From a virus: a DNA stretch of 32,302 nt. Below the pieces are notes generated by a model. It searched no databases. It was not told where the DNA came from and saw nothing but the letters and a program-made list of their open reading frames with translations. This document shows positions 1-6,405 of this stretch, piece after piece (the first letter of the stretch is position 1; the number at the start of each line of letters is the position of its first letter). The stretch covers positions 1-32,302 of the IMG/VR virus record IMGVR_UViG_3300046007_007846; one strand, written 5' to 3'. The translations under genes were made by a program, and so were the position numbers.

Positions 1-195
1 GTTCTCATTCTTGTCGAGATAGTTAGACTTCTGCCGATCATCGTCATGACCAAGACGATAGTTGATGGTATCGGCTTCGGTCTTCACACCCGACATCAGA
101 ATGTTTTCGATGGCAGACATGATCGCAAGGCTGTCCTTGATTGCGTCATCTTCGGTGAGGTTCAGCGGAATGTCAATGTGCAGTCTGTAGCCCAT
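1..195 (-). CDS. Small hypothetical phage protein, C-terminus cut by window edge
   Basis: The reading frame is open from an ATG at 195 to the window edge (65 codons), beginning MGYRLHIDIPLNLTEDDAIK and rich in acidic residues and Asn. The ATG overlaps the stop of the preceding gene (TAATG). A very strong ribosome-binding sequence (GGAGGAG) lies about 5 bases upstream, inside the end of that gene, so the two are probably translationally coupled. I see no recognisable domain. Similar short proteins of unknown role are common in T4-like phages, but I cannot name a family. That it is a gene is well supported by start, spacing and open frame; function is unknown. Confidence 0.7.
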   Translation of the reverse strand, partial: MGYRLHIDIPLNLTEDDAIKDSLAIMSAIENILMSGVKTEADTINYRLGHDDDRQKSNYLDKNEN

Positions 196-578
196 TAGAC
201 TCCTCCTTCGGGAGCGGGTTGAGCCGCGACTGCCTCCTTCTTGGATTCATTTATTGCCCATATGTACGCAGGACCAGTCCAATGGCAATGCTTCAGACCA
301 TTGTCCTCATCATAGAGGTTTCCGCGAATGTGGTTGAGGCACGGAGCCTTCCAACTCGCGGCACGGAAGATGTCCGCAGTCCGCTTGTCGATGAATCCCC
401 ACGCAGACTTCTTCTGAATGCCGTTGTGATCCGTGGAGACAAGCACGACACGAATGTACTTGTATCCCTCCTCGTAGTCTGCGGTGCTGGTTGATGTCGA
501 AGACTCGACAAGCGTCTTGAGGCTTGCCATGAATGTCTTGAACGCTGCCGTGAACTTGTGATCGAACTCCATCTTCAT
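195..578 (-). CDS. Conserved phage protein of unknown function (127 aa)
   Basis: The product is soluble, with no membrane segment or signal peptide. The central part (about residues 60-105) has the pattern WGFIDKRTADIFRAASWKAP followed by RGN and a C-terminal GPAY. I recognise this pattern from small proteins widespread in unrelated phages (WGFI.K.TGDI.KAASWKAPAK..RGNI...GPAYL). Their function is not known to me. The ATG at 578 has an AAGGAG ribosome-binding site about 8 bases upstream. The gene ends in a TAATG overlap with the next gene, so it belongs to a minus-strand mini-operon with its neighbours. The call as a real gene is firm; no function is assigned. Confidence 0.75.
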   Translation of the reverse strand: MKMEFDHKFTAAFKTFMASLKTLVESSTSTSTADYEEGYKYIRVVLVSTDHNGIQKKSAWGFIDKRTADIFRAASWKAPCLNHIRGNLYDEDNGLKHCHWTGPAYIWAINESKKEAVAAQPAPEGGV

Positions 579-590
579 GATTCAACTCCT

Positions 591-773
591 TCAACGGATC
601 GTGGTGTTCACGATCCTACGAATGTCACTTTCGGTCTTGGCAAGGATATCGCACCAAAGTTGCTCCCTCGCATTCACCTTCGTCATTGCCGACTTCACCA
701 CTAGGATGAGATCGTGGATTAGTGCCTCTCGACGGGAGTCGCTGACTCCTTCGAACATTTCCTTCTCCTCCAT
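591..773 (-). CDS. Small hypothetical protein (60 aa)
   Basis: I chose the ATG at 773 because AAGGAG and AAGGG sequences lie just upstream. The frame stays open to a GTG at 857 that overlaps the stop of the next upstream frame (GTGA), so an 88-residue form is possible. The 60-residue product begins MEEKEMFEGVSDSRREALIH and is probably mostly alpha-helical, with acidic and basic residues alternating. It carries no domain I recognise. It sits 12 bases before the 127-residue gene in the same direction and is probably co-transcribed with it. Confidence 0.55.
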   Translation of the reverse strand: MEEKEMFEGVSDSRREALIHDLILVVKSAMTKVNAREQLWCDILAKTESDIRRIVNTTIR

Positions 774-853
774 TATACCCTTCTCCTTTCCTTTGACAAT
801 GGGGACATCGTCATCTGGGTTGGAGTCAGTATCTATGAGCATTCGGAACAACT

Positions 854-1066
854 TCACAAAGCCACCAATCTTCCTATATCTATGCGTCGAGGAGTCCCTC
901 CCTCAACAAAGTGCGGTCTGAAGATCACCACGACCTTCATCGACACAAGAGTATCGTTTACTTTAGTGAAGTCAAGGAAATCGGAGAAAGAATGTTTTTC
1001 TGTCCCCTCAAATACATTCTGAATCAAACGATCCAAAGATTTGATTCGTGGTGAGGCTTGACCCAT
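854..1066 (-). CDS. Possible small hypothetical protein (70 aa)
   Basis: This is an open frame of 70 codons from an ATG at 1066, beginning MGQASPRIKSLDRLIQNVFE. The central part (FSDFLDFTKVNDTLVSMKVV) looks like ordinary protein rather than random translation. The start is weak: there is no clear ribosome-binding site, and a TATAAT-like sequence directly abuts it. A later start is therefore possible. Its stop overlaps a GTG in the next frame, and the direction agrees with the other small minus-strand genes. No family is recognised. Confidence 0.4.
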   Translation of the reverse strand: MGQASPRIKSLDRLIQNVFEGTEKHSFSDFLDFTKVNDTLVSMKVVVIFRPHFVEGGTPRRIDIGRLVAL

Positions 1067-1087
1067 ACATTATATGAGGGTATGGTG

Positions 1088-1222
1088 ATGAGTATGAAGG
1101 ACGATGACAACGACGATGAGGCACAGATGGTAGCATTGGGTGTTGCCAAGATACTGGCGATATTTGCCTTCGCACTGGTGGTGCTTGCCCTACTCGCAAA
1201 GGCAACAATAACATTCTTTTGA
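1088..1222 (+). CDS. Single-pass membrane mini-protein (44 aa)
   Basis: This short frame starts at the ATG at 1088 with a GAGGG ribosome-binding sequence at 1076-1080 and ends at TGA 1220-1222. The first 13 residues are very acidic (MSMKDDDNDDEAQ). Residues of about 17-37 form one clear hydrophobic helix (KILAIFALALVVLALLAKA), followed by a short ATITFF tail. The charge pattern suggests a single transmembrane helix, but the sequence does not fix its topology. It is divergent from the minus-strand genes and lies 78 bases before the deaminase-like gene. Small membrane proteins in phages include holins, spanins and host-takeover peptides; nothing here decides between them. Confidence 0.55.
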   Translation: MSMKDDDNDDEAQMVALGVAKILAIFAFALVVLALLAKATITFF

Positions 1223-1300
1223 ATTCAAATAGAATGTTTTCAGAGTGGTTCCCGATAGCCTACTAAATAGGAGTGTCGGGATTGGACAAGAATCTTTATC

Positions 1301-1693
1301 ATGGTTGATCCCGAAAAACACCGCAAGTTGATTGACTTTGCCTATGCGAAGTGTCTTGAGATTCCTCGCAGGAAGAAGCATTGCAGCATCATCCTGCACA
1401 AGAACCGAATCCTTGCCGTTGGCGTAAATCGTTTCAAGACGCATCCGCTTGCCGTCAAGCACGGCTACCTCTTCGGTGAGGTGCATTCCGAACTTGATGC
1501 TTTCCTGAAGTGCAACAGGCGCGAGGGGCTTGAACTATGGAACTTTCGTTTCAATAGCCATGGACAGATGCGTATCTCGCGTCCTTGTCCTAAGTGTATG
1601 CCATGGTGCGTGAAGTGCTTCGACAAGATCTACTACACGATGGACGATGGCATCCATGAGTTCGAAGTAGGAATCGCGGATCTCAGGCCTTAG
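1301..1693 (+). CDS. Compact cytidine/dCMP deaminase-like zinc protein
   Basis: The 130-residue product carries the zinc-deaminase signature. The HSE motif gives H62 (zinc ligand) and E64 (proton shuttle), and PCPKC gives C96 and C99. Hydrophobic strands around residues 28-42 (CSIILHKNRILAVGVN) match the core of this fold. The family hydrolyses the amino group of cytosine-containing nucleosides or nucleotides. In T4-like phages the best-known member, dCMP deaminase, supplies dUMP for thymidylate synthesis. This copy is shorter than T4 Cd (193 residues) and lies among tail genes instead of nucleotide-metabolism genes. Further cysteines (C103, C106) follow the motif. The substrate is not determined. 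The ribosome-binding site is weak. The TAG stop interlocks with the convergent tape-measure stop. Confidence 0.75.
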   Translation: MVDPEKHRKLIDFAYAKCLEIPRRKKHCSIILHKNRILAVGVNRFKTHPLAVKHGYLFGEVHSELDAFLKCNRREGLELWNFRFNSHGQMRISRPCPKCMPWCVKCFDKIYYTMDDGIHEFEVGIADLRP

Positions 1694-3390
1694 AAGGCAA
1701 GACCCATCCTGAACGCCCTTTCGTCCAAGTCCGCACCAGTTCTCGTTGTCGTGAGTGAAGACATCCATGAGGTGCTGTTGTTGTTCGTCACCACCGTATT
1801 TGTGGTTGGTGCGGCCACCGTCACGGGTGTTGGTATGGACTTCAACATAGAATTTTCGGTTTGTAGCGTGGACATCGTTGCTGCCGAAGATGGCATCGTG
1901 GCAGGGACTGCGGCAGCATTCATCTGCAAGTTCTGTTGTTGACCGATTCCAGCCTGAGAACCATACACATCGCTGGTTTTCATTGTCTGATTCGATGATT
2001 CGGAAGATGTTGTGTTTCCTGTATTGGGAGCAGTTCCTTCTGCTCCGATATTCTCCATCTTCTCGTCCACCTTGATCAAACTTCCGATACCAGGAATACC
2101 AGAGAATAGATCATAAACCATTTCACCACCGAGTTTTTCGGTTAGCCATGCACCCAATGCTCCTGGTCCGATTCCAAGGGCATCAAGCAGCCCTGTGACT
2201 GCGACACCCGCACCACCGCTCAATATCGCTGCAACTCCACCACCGAGCAAGGAACCGATCATGCGGCCAAGTTCGATTCCTATTTGCTTCTTCTTCTCTT
2301 GTGGCGATAGTGTTGGATCTTTCTTTATATTCGATATGTTCCATGAAGCAAAGATGCCAGTGAGAAGCGGTCCTAATGCTGCGAATGCAACCTTAGCCAA
2401 TGGAGTGATTGCGGTTTTTAGTGCCACTCCCCCCAAGTTTTTCAGACCAGTCAATGCCTGACCACCATATTTTGTCACTCCAGAAGCGACACCAGATGCA
2501 GCACCCCTTACTGCTTTGAAAGCACTGCTTCCGATGTTCTTCATCCCACCCCATGCTCTACTCAACCACGACCCACCTGGTTTCGACGCTGCCGATGCAC
2601 CAGGAAGAGATGGTGGTTTTCGTGTGACAGAAGCACCAGGAAGTGGTGGTGGTTTTGGCGACCTCATGCCGCCTCTGCCTCTCCTCAAATCTGCAACATC
2701 GTCCAGTATGCTAAGAGAATCCGCTAATGTGGAAAGCCAACCACCGCCCTTTTGTTGTTCGGTTGTCTTTTCTTTTCCACCAATACCTTCGCTAGCAAAG
2801 TATTTTGCAAAAAGAGTTTCGAAGAAGGAATGGTCTTTTTCTTGCAAATTCTCCTGAAGTTTTTCATTCTCTCTTTTTTGCTCGTCCATTTTTTCTTCGA
2901 CGGCGAGAGAATTCGAAGCGGGTGTCGTACCACTCTCTGGCGCAAGTTCGTAGGGTGTGGTTGATTCAGTTGGGACAATCATCGATTTGGTTATCGATGT
3001 CTTTGCTATTTCTTTTATTCTTTTAGCGGATGGCCCGAATTGTGTCGTCAATATGTCGAGTATTTCATCGACCGAATCCCTAAGATCCCCCATGACTCCG
3101 TAAGAGCGTCTTCTCGCATCCCTTTCCTGAAGTTCCTCTTGTGTGAGTTTTCTACCAGTTGTAACATCCCTACCCTGTTTTTCGTATAGTTCTCTGCGCT
3201 TGAACTCTGCCCTTTCAGCAAGAATACCACCACCAAGCACTTTAGGCACTCTTGAAAAGAATCCTTGCTGTGCGCTTAGAAATCCAGCCTTGAGTCCAGT
3301 TTGCACTGCTTCGGCAAGGTCATAGTTTTCCCTTGCGTTCATTGCGGGAGCGTTTTGTGGGATTGCTGCTGATGGATTTGGTAGTGGCAT
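1690..3390 (-). CDS. Probable tail tape-measure / tail length protein (gp29-like)
   Basis: The product has 566 residues. The N-terminal part (about 1-190) is charged and probably helical. A linker of about 190-290 contains two proline-rich PxxLPGAS repeats. The centre (about 290-420) is rich in Gly and Ala with hydrophobic stretches near 325-350 and 375-415. The C-terminal part is Asn/Gln/Thr-rich (TNTVVTNNNSTSW). This pattern is typical of tape-measure proteins. Its length is close to T4 gp29 (about 590 residues), the hub-associated tape measure. It follows gp26 and gp51 directly on the same strand, where a tape measure would lie if those two are tail chaperones. I see no similarity strong enough to prove gp29. 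Role and name are inferred from composition, length and position; another hub protein is the alternative. Confidence 0.6.
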   Translation of the reverse strand: MPLPNPSAAIPQNAPAMNARENYDLAEAVQTGLKAGFLSAQQGFFSRVPKVLGGGILAERAEFKRRELYEKQGRDVTTGRKLTQEELQERDARRRSYGVMGDLRDSVDEILDILTTQFGPSAKRIKEIAKTSITKSMIVPTESTTPYELAPESGTTPASNSLAVEEKMDEQKRENEKLQENLQEKDHSFFETLFAKYFASEGIGGKEKTTEQQKGGGWLSTLADSLSILDDVADLRRGRGGMRSPKPPPLPGASVTRKPPSLPGASAASKPGGSWLSRAWGGMKNIGSSAFKAVRGAASGVASGVTKYGGQALTGLKNLGGVALKTAITPLAKVAFAALGPLLTGIFASWNISNIKKDPTLSPQEKKKQIGIELGRMIGSLLGGGVAAILSGGAGVAVTGLLDALGIGPGALGAWLTEKLGGEMVYDLFSGIPGIGSLIKVDEKMENIGAEGTAPNTGNTTSSESSNQTMKTSDVYGSQAGIGQQQNLQMNAAAVPATMPSSAATMSTLQTENSMLKSIPTPVTVAAPTTNTVVTNNNSTSWMSSLTTTRTGADLDERAFRMGLAF

Positions 3391-3393
3391 TTA

Positions 3394-3585
3394 TCAGGCT
3401 CTTTGCTGTGCCTGTTGCTGTTTCAGGCGTTCATTTTCATCCTTTATAAATTTCACCAGCATGTTTACATATACTTCTCTCTCCCACGGCATCATGTTTT
3501 CCAACTCTGTCAACGAATACTTATGGTGTTGCAGCAATGCAAAATTGGTGTTGTACATGTTTGCAAGGCTATCGTGACAGAGCAT
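3394..3585 (-). CDS. 51: Baseplate hub assembly protein gp51-like (tail-chaperone part)
   Basis: The 63-residue product contains HKYSLTELENMMPWEREVYV followed by a charged helix and a Gln-rich tail. This is the pattern I associate with the short gp51 proteins of environmental T4-like phages. T4 gp51 is longer (249 residues) and is called a hub assembly catalyst because it is not found in the virion. The ATG at 3585 overlaps the gp26 stop (TAATG) and has no clear ribosome-binding site. Translation therefore depends either on reinitiation after gp26 or on a -1 frameshift from gp26. The frame is open well upstream of the ATG (to 3648), which permits a fusion. The spacing to the next gene is only 3 bases. 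Confidence 0.65.
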   Translation of the reverse strand: MLCHDSLANMYNTNFALLQHHKYSLTELENMMPWEREVYVNMLVKFIKDENERLKQQQAQQRA

Positions 3586-4286
3586 TATGTAAAAAAATCT
3601 TGAAGTCCCGTGAACGATGCTACAAACTCGTTTTCGCAAGAACGACACTTACATGCGACATCTTTCTTCAGTACGGGTATATTGAGATAGAACTTCCCGA
3701 TCAACTCAAACTGGCTGCTTGTCATGGACTCGACAAACTTATGAATTTCCTCTGAAGAAAAGTCCTTTCTTGTATAGACGTTTTCTTCATCAAACACCGT
3801 TTCAATGGAGGAGATCACATAGTTGAGGACTTCCTCTACCGTCATTTCCTTCATGTTTGGTCTTGCGTCCATGATGCATGGATATCGTATCGTTATTCCG
3901 ACCTTATCCGTTAGCATTATCTTGTTTGATACGCTTTCAGGGAATTGAACTTCCAACTCGTCAAGATTCACGGTCAAATCGTTTGACTTTTGGCAGTTTG
4001 GGCATTTTGTCTTCAGGTCTATCAATTCACCGACAGACTTTGCCCGTACCTTCGCGAAAAGATATTCAATGTCGAACAGGGGCATCTTTTCGGGATGCTC
4101 CACCCCATCCACACACGCGCGTATCAGATTGCACATGGCGGATATCATTTGTGGTTCATCTTGGCTTTCAAGTGCCATGTATAGAACCTTTTGCTCTTTG
4201 ACTAGGAAAGGTCTAAAGGTGGTTTCTTTTTTTGTTGATGGTATCGTTATTTTGTATTTCGGTATTCCCAGCGTTGGTAAAGACAT
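3585..4286 (-). CDS. 26: Baseplate hub protein gp26 (T4_baseplate family)
   Basis: The 233-residue product matches the gp26 family: an N-terminal IPKYKITIPSTKK region, a central IRACVDGVEHPEKMPLFDIE stretch, a zinc-ribbon-like CPNC (C95, C98) and a second Cys cluster near the end (C212, C214, C217). T4 gp26 is about 208 residues and is needed for assembly of the central baseplate hub. The Cys pairs are well placed to bind one metal ion. The start at 4286 is supported by GGAG 7 bases upstream. The gene ends in a TAATG overlap with gp51 just after a seven-T run. Position before gp51 and the tape-measure candidate suggests that it acts as a tail-assembly chaperone; that role is inference. Confidence 0.85.
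   Translation of the reverse strand: MSLPTLGIPKYKITIPSTKKETTFRPFLVKEQKVLYMALESQDEPQMISAMCNLIRACVDGVEHPEKMPLFDIEYLFAKVRAKSVGELIDLKTKCPNCQKSNDLTVNLDELEVQFPESVSNKIMLTDKVGITIRYPCIMDARPNMKEMTVEEVLNYVISSIETVFDEENVYTRKDFSSEEIHKFVESMTSSQFELIGKFYLNIPVLKKDVACKCRSCENEFVASFTGLQDFFT
3591..3597 (-). other. Candidate -1 ribosomal frameshift site, gp26 to gp51
   Basis: On the minus strand seven T residues occur as GA-TTTTTTT-ACATAATG. In the gp26 frame they read GAT TTT TTT ACA TAA, giving the ideal X-XXY-YYZ heptamer T-TTT-TTT. After a -1 slip the reading becomes TTT TTT TAC ATA ATG and continues through gp51. The product would be gp26 residues 1-232, then Tyr-Ile, then all 63 residues of gp51 (about 297 residues). 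The stop in the original frame follows 5 bases after the heptamer. I see no strong downstream stem, only a weak TGCAAA/TTTGCA pairing. This is inferred from sequence alone. Confidence 0.6.
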
Positions 4287-4319
4287 TATTTACTCCATGT
4301 TGAATCTTTTCATTTCATT

Positions 4320-5246
4320 TCATTGCTGACCAAAAATTTCCTGTCGAAGATCTCCGATTCTCTGAGAACCTCTATCCTCCCGTATCCTGTGTATTTCTAG
4401 AGCATTCGATACCGATGCATTTATCTTCGACTGAACGGTGCTTGTCGCTTCGGTTTCACCCCTATCCTTGCGAATATTGTATGGAAAAGATCTCTTTCCA
4501 ATGACTTGATACTCGGAATATGATAGGGTGACATTGATGGTTTCTATCTGATCGGTTGAATCGGTTGATAGTTCTATATCGGAAATAGACTTACAGAAAA
4601 CATTGTACAACTCCGTGCAGTAGACTTTGAGATCACTTTTGTCGAGTTGATAGATTCGTACATTCGTCATGTATGAGTCTGGATAAAGCAGATCTGCGGT
4701 CATGGGTGAATATACCGAACCCATCCAACCTTCAAAGAAATCTCTTTCGAAGAAGTCTTCTCCGACCCTGAAAGTCATCTGAATCTCGTTTGAATAGTTA
4801 GACTCGTATGCATACTCGACTGGTGGGCCATAAATCTTGAGAGGTTGTGTCTGCAATGCTCTGCCTGGTATTGATGTACTTTGGCAGTTTCTGACAAGCC
4901 TTTCATTCTGCGGCCAACCAAGACCTTCTATTTCAAAGTAGAATCGTGTCGGTCTAGCATAGTAGTTCATTCCGACAATGTGTGCCATCTGTTTACTGAT
5001 GCTGCTAGTCAGCGCATCTCTATACTTTATTCCTCCAGTTTCATTTTCCAGATCGCTGTAGAACTTTGCGATTCTTGCATTTGTTCGTGCTATCTGTGAC
5101 TCTATGGAGTTGAATAGAGGATTTACTGGTTCTGTGGAACTACCACGTAAACCAAGATCTTCCAATGCTTGTTGCGTATTTGTGGCCGCAAGATCTACTG
5201 GTATGTTATATGGGGTTGGGTAGTTTGTTCCTTGAAACTGCGTCAT
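4320..5246 (-). CDS. 54: Baseplate tail-tube initiator gp54
   Basis: The 308-residue protein is close in length to T4 gp54 (320). The centre shows the fold shared by gp19-type tube proteins: FYFEIEGLGWPQNERLVRN, then CQSTSIPGRALQTQPLKIYG, then EIQMTFRVGEDFFERDFFEG and a conserved FEGWMGSVYSP. In T4, gp54 sits on the hub with gp48 and forms the platform on which gp19 polymerises. The gp54 rather than gp19 assignment rests on the greater length, the helical N-terminal extension (residues 1-80) and the hub-gene context. AAAGG within the preceding stop region serves as ribosome-binding site 3 bases after the previous gene. Confidence 0.8.
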   Translation of the reverse strand: MTQFQGTNYPTPYNIPVDLAATNTQQALEDLGLRGSSTEPVNPLFNSIESQIARTNARIAKFYSDLENETGGIKYRDALTSSISKQMAHIVGMNYYARPTRFYFEIEGLGWPQNERLVRNCQSTSIPGRALQTQPLKIYGPPVEYAYESNYSNEIQMTFRVGEDFFERDFFEGWMGSVYSPMTADLLYPDSYMTNVRIYQLDKSDLKVYCTELYNVFCKSISDIELSTDSTDQIETINVTLSYSEYQVIGKRSFPYNIRKDRGETEATSTVQSKINASVSNALEIHRIREDRGSQRIGDLRQEIFGQQ

Positions 5247-5249
5247 CTT

Positions 5250-5945
5250 TTACCTTTGTAATAGTCCCATTTTCTTCATCAAGGCATACGTCTTTCCCCA
5301 AACCTTGGTCGGTCTTGCTCCTACGAAATGGTATGTTGGGAGATAGATTGCCTTTAGCCAGTGTTCTGTTGGTATGCGTACAGGTTTCATTCTAATGTTG
5401 TCGTATTTGTATCTACGAATACACGCCCTACCATATTTATTCGGAAAAATAGAGAGCCTTTGCATGTTTAGTCCAAGAATTCTGGACTCATCGTTTGACA
5501 TGTCGCCATTTAATTTCGACAGAAGACTCATTAGGAGGATCTTTCTGTATCTCGGATAGAGATAGTGTAGATTTATACCAAGAAAACTATTCGGATCGTC
5601 TGCATTATCAATCATCCTCAGAATGAGGGGAATTCTATCCCAATAGGGAAGTTTGTCGCTATCTGCTTCATATATGAAAGACCACATCGTACCAGCCCTT
5701 TTTGTGGGAACATAGTAGTTTGGTATGCTATTCGTTATTATCGTTCTCTTCGATTTGTAGTTTCTTTCATCGGTTTGGGTGATTGCTCTATATGCCTCCA
5801 CAGCAAATTGCTCGTACCAGCGCAGAGAGGCAATCTCAACATCTTCTTTTGGGGAATCTAGATCCTCGTCCTTCATCTTCGATAGTTCTTCAAAGATGAT
5901 CTTAAGGGTCATTGGATCTTCGGAATCGATTTCTGGTTTTTTCAT
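5250..5945 (-). CDS. Conserved myoviral protein of unknown role (231 aa)
   Basis: The protein has an acidic N-terminus, then a region with TMWSFIYEADSDKLPYWDRI (about residues 86-105) and SFLGINLHYLYPRYRKILLM (about 119-138). This pairing of a YxYD-like strand with LPYWD and LGxNLHYL is familiar from proteins near structural genes in many T4-like environmental phages, usually left unnamed. In T4, gene 2 (DNA-end protector) adjoins gene 4, and this gene adjoins gp4 here. A gp2-like role is possible but only by position. The C-terminus is basic (KVWGKTYALMKKMGLLQR), which would suit contact with nucleic acid. A strong AAAGGGG site overlaps the gp4 stop and sets the start. Confidence 0.6.
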   Translation of the reverse strand: MKKPEIDSEDPMTLKIIFEELSKMKDEDLDSPKEDVEIASLRWYEQFAVEAYRAITQTDERNYKSKRTIITNSIPNYYVPTKRAGTMWSFIYEADSDKLPYWDRIPLILRMIDNADDPNSFLGINLHYLYPRYRKILLMSLLSKLNGDMSNDESRILGLNMQRLSIFPNKYGRACIRRYKYDNIRMKPVRIPTEHWLKAIYLPTYHFVGARPTKVWGKTYALMKKMGLLQR

Positions 5946-5946
5946 T

Positions 5947-6405
5947 TTACCCCTTTATCCCAAGATCCGCTTCCGTTAAAACGATGAACTTCCAGCCACG
6001 CGCAGTCGCATAGTTCTTCGCCGCTTCCCATTTATTTTGGTTCTTTACATACTGAAAAGACTCGTACAGATACGTCTTGGTCTTTCTTTTTGGCTGTTTC
6101 GGTGGCTGAGTTTGCTTCTTTGGCTTTATTTCCACCAGATATGTCTGTAGTTCGTTGTTTTTTTCTTGCACGACTATCTTGAAGTCTATGAAGTATCGGT
6201 GCGTTTTGCCATCCATGTCGTATTTGTAAGGAACTATGGTTGACTCACTCGACCACTCCACTATCGACTCTTTTGAGTCGCAGTAGTTCATGAACTTTCT
6301 TTCCCAAGAACTTCTATAAATAATCTTCGTTGGATCCCCTTTGTATTTTTTGGGGTTTTTTGGACTGAACACACCCTGTAGGAATTTATTTTCTCGGTTA
6401 ACCAT
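5947..6405 (-). CDS. 4: Head completion nuclease gp4
   Basis: The 152-residue product matches T4 gp4 (gp50/65, 150 residues): NPKKYKGDPTKIIYRSSWER, then VEWSSES, HRYFIDF and YLVEIKPKKQ. The acidic residues E35, D74 and E92 with K94 form a PD-(D/E)xK-type, TnsA-like nuclease centre. gp4 acts late in head maturation, before tail joining. I chose the ATG at 6405 because it gives the family length; a frame extension to 6465 adds an unconserved hydrophobic stretch. A GGAG sequence lies about 12 bases upstream, inside the start of gp48 on the other strand. The start codon directly abuts that of gp48 (CATATG). A late-promoter-like sequence on the minus strand at 6738-6745 could drive this operon. 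Confidence 0.9.
   Translation of the reverse strand: MVNRENKFLQGVFSPKNPKKYKGDPTKIIYRSSWERKFMNYCDSKESIVEWSSESTIVPYKYDMDGKTHRYFIDFKIVVQEKNNELQTYLVEIKPKKQTQPPKQPKRKTKTYLYESFQYVKNQNKWEAAKNYATARGWKFIVLTEADLGIKG
6315..6322 (+). promoter_or_regulatory. Late promoter candidate for gp48 operon
   Basis: TATAAATA is an exact match to the T4 late-promoter consensus. It lies 84 bases before the gp48 start, inside gp4 and antisense to it. Late promoters of this type need no -35 box, because the gp55 sigma-like factor and the gp45 clamp provide recognition. A transcript starting just downstream would carry about 75 bases of leader complementary to gp4. Confidence 0.6.

Noticed and set aside
577-921. Plus-strand open frame of 114 codons
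   Set aside because: It is antisense to the small minus-strand genes, Ser/Phe-rich without conserved pattern, and lacks a good start.
1066-1080. TATAAT-like -10 box at the start of the 70-codon minus frame
   Set aside because: No convincing -35 element at proper spacing, and a transcript from it would begin inside the frame.
1261-1270. TACTAAATAG as late promoter for the deaminase-like gene
   Set aside because: It has two mismatches to TATAAATA; the position is plausible but the match is too weak to list.
2600-2670. Short DNA repeat (proline-rich PxxLPGAS twice) as a regulatory repeat
   Set aside because: It is in frame within the tape-measure candidate and best explained as a duplicated linker peptide.
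5433-5440. ATAAATAT on the minus strand inside the 231-residue gene as promoter for gp54
   Set aside because: It arises from Asn-Lys-Tyr codons in conserved-looking coding sequence, and gp54 is translationally coupled to the gene before it.
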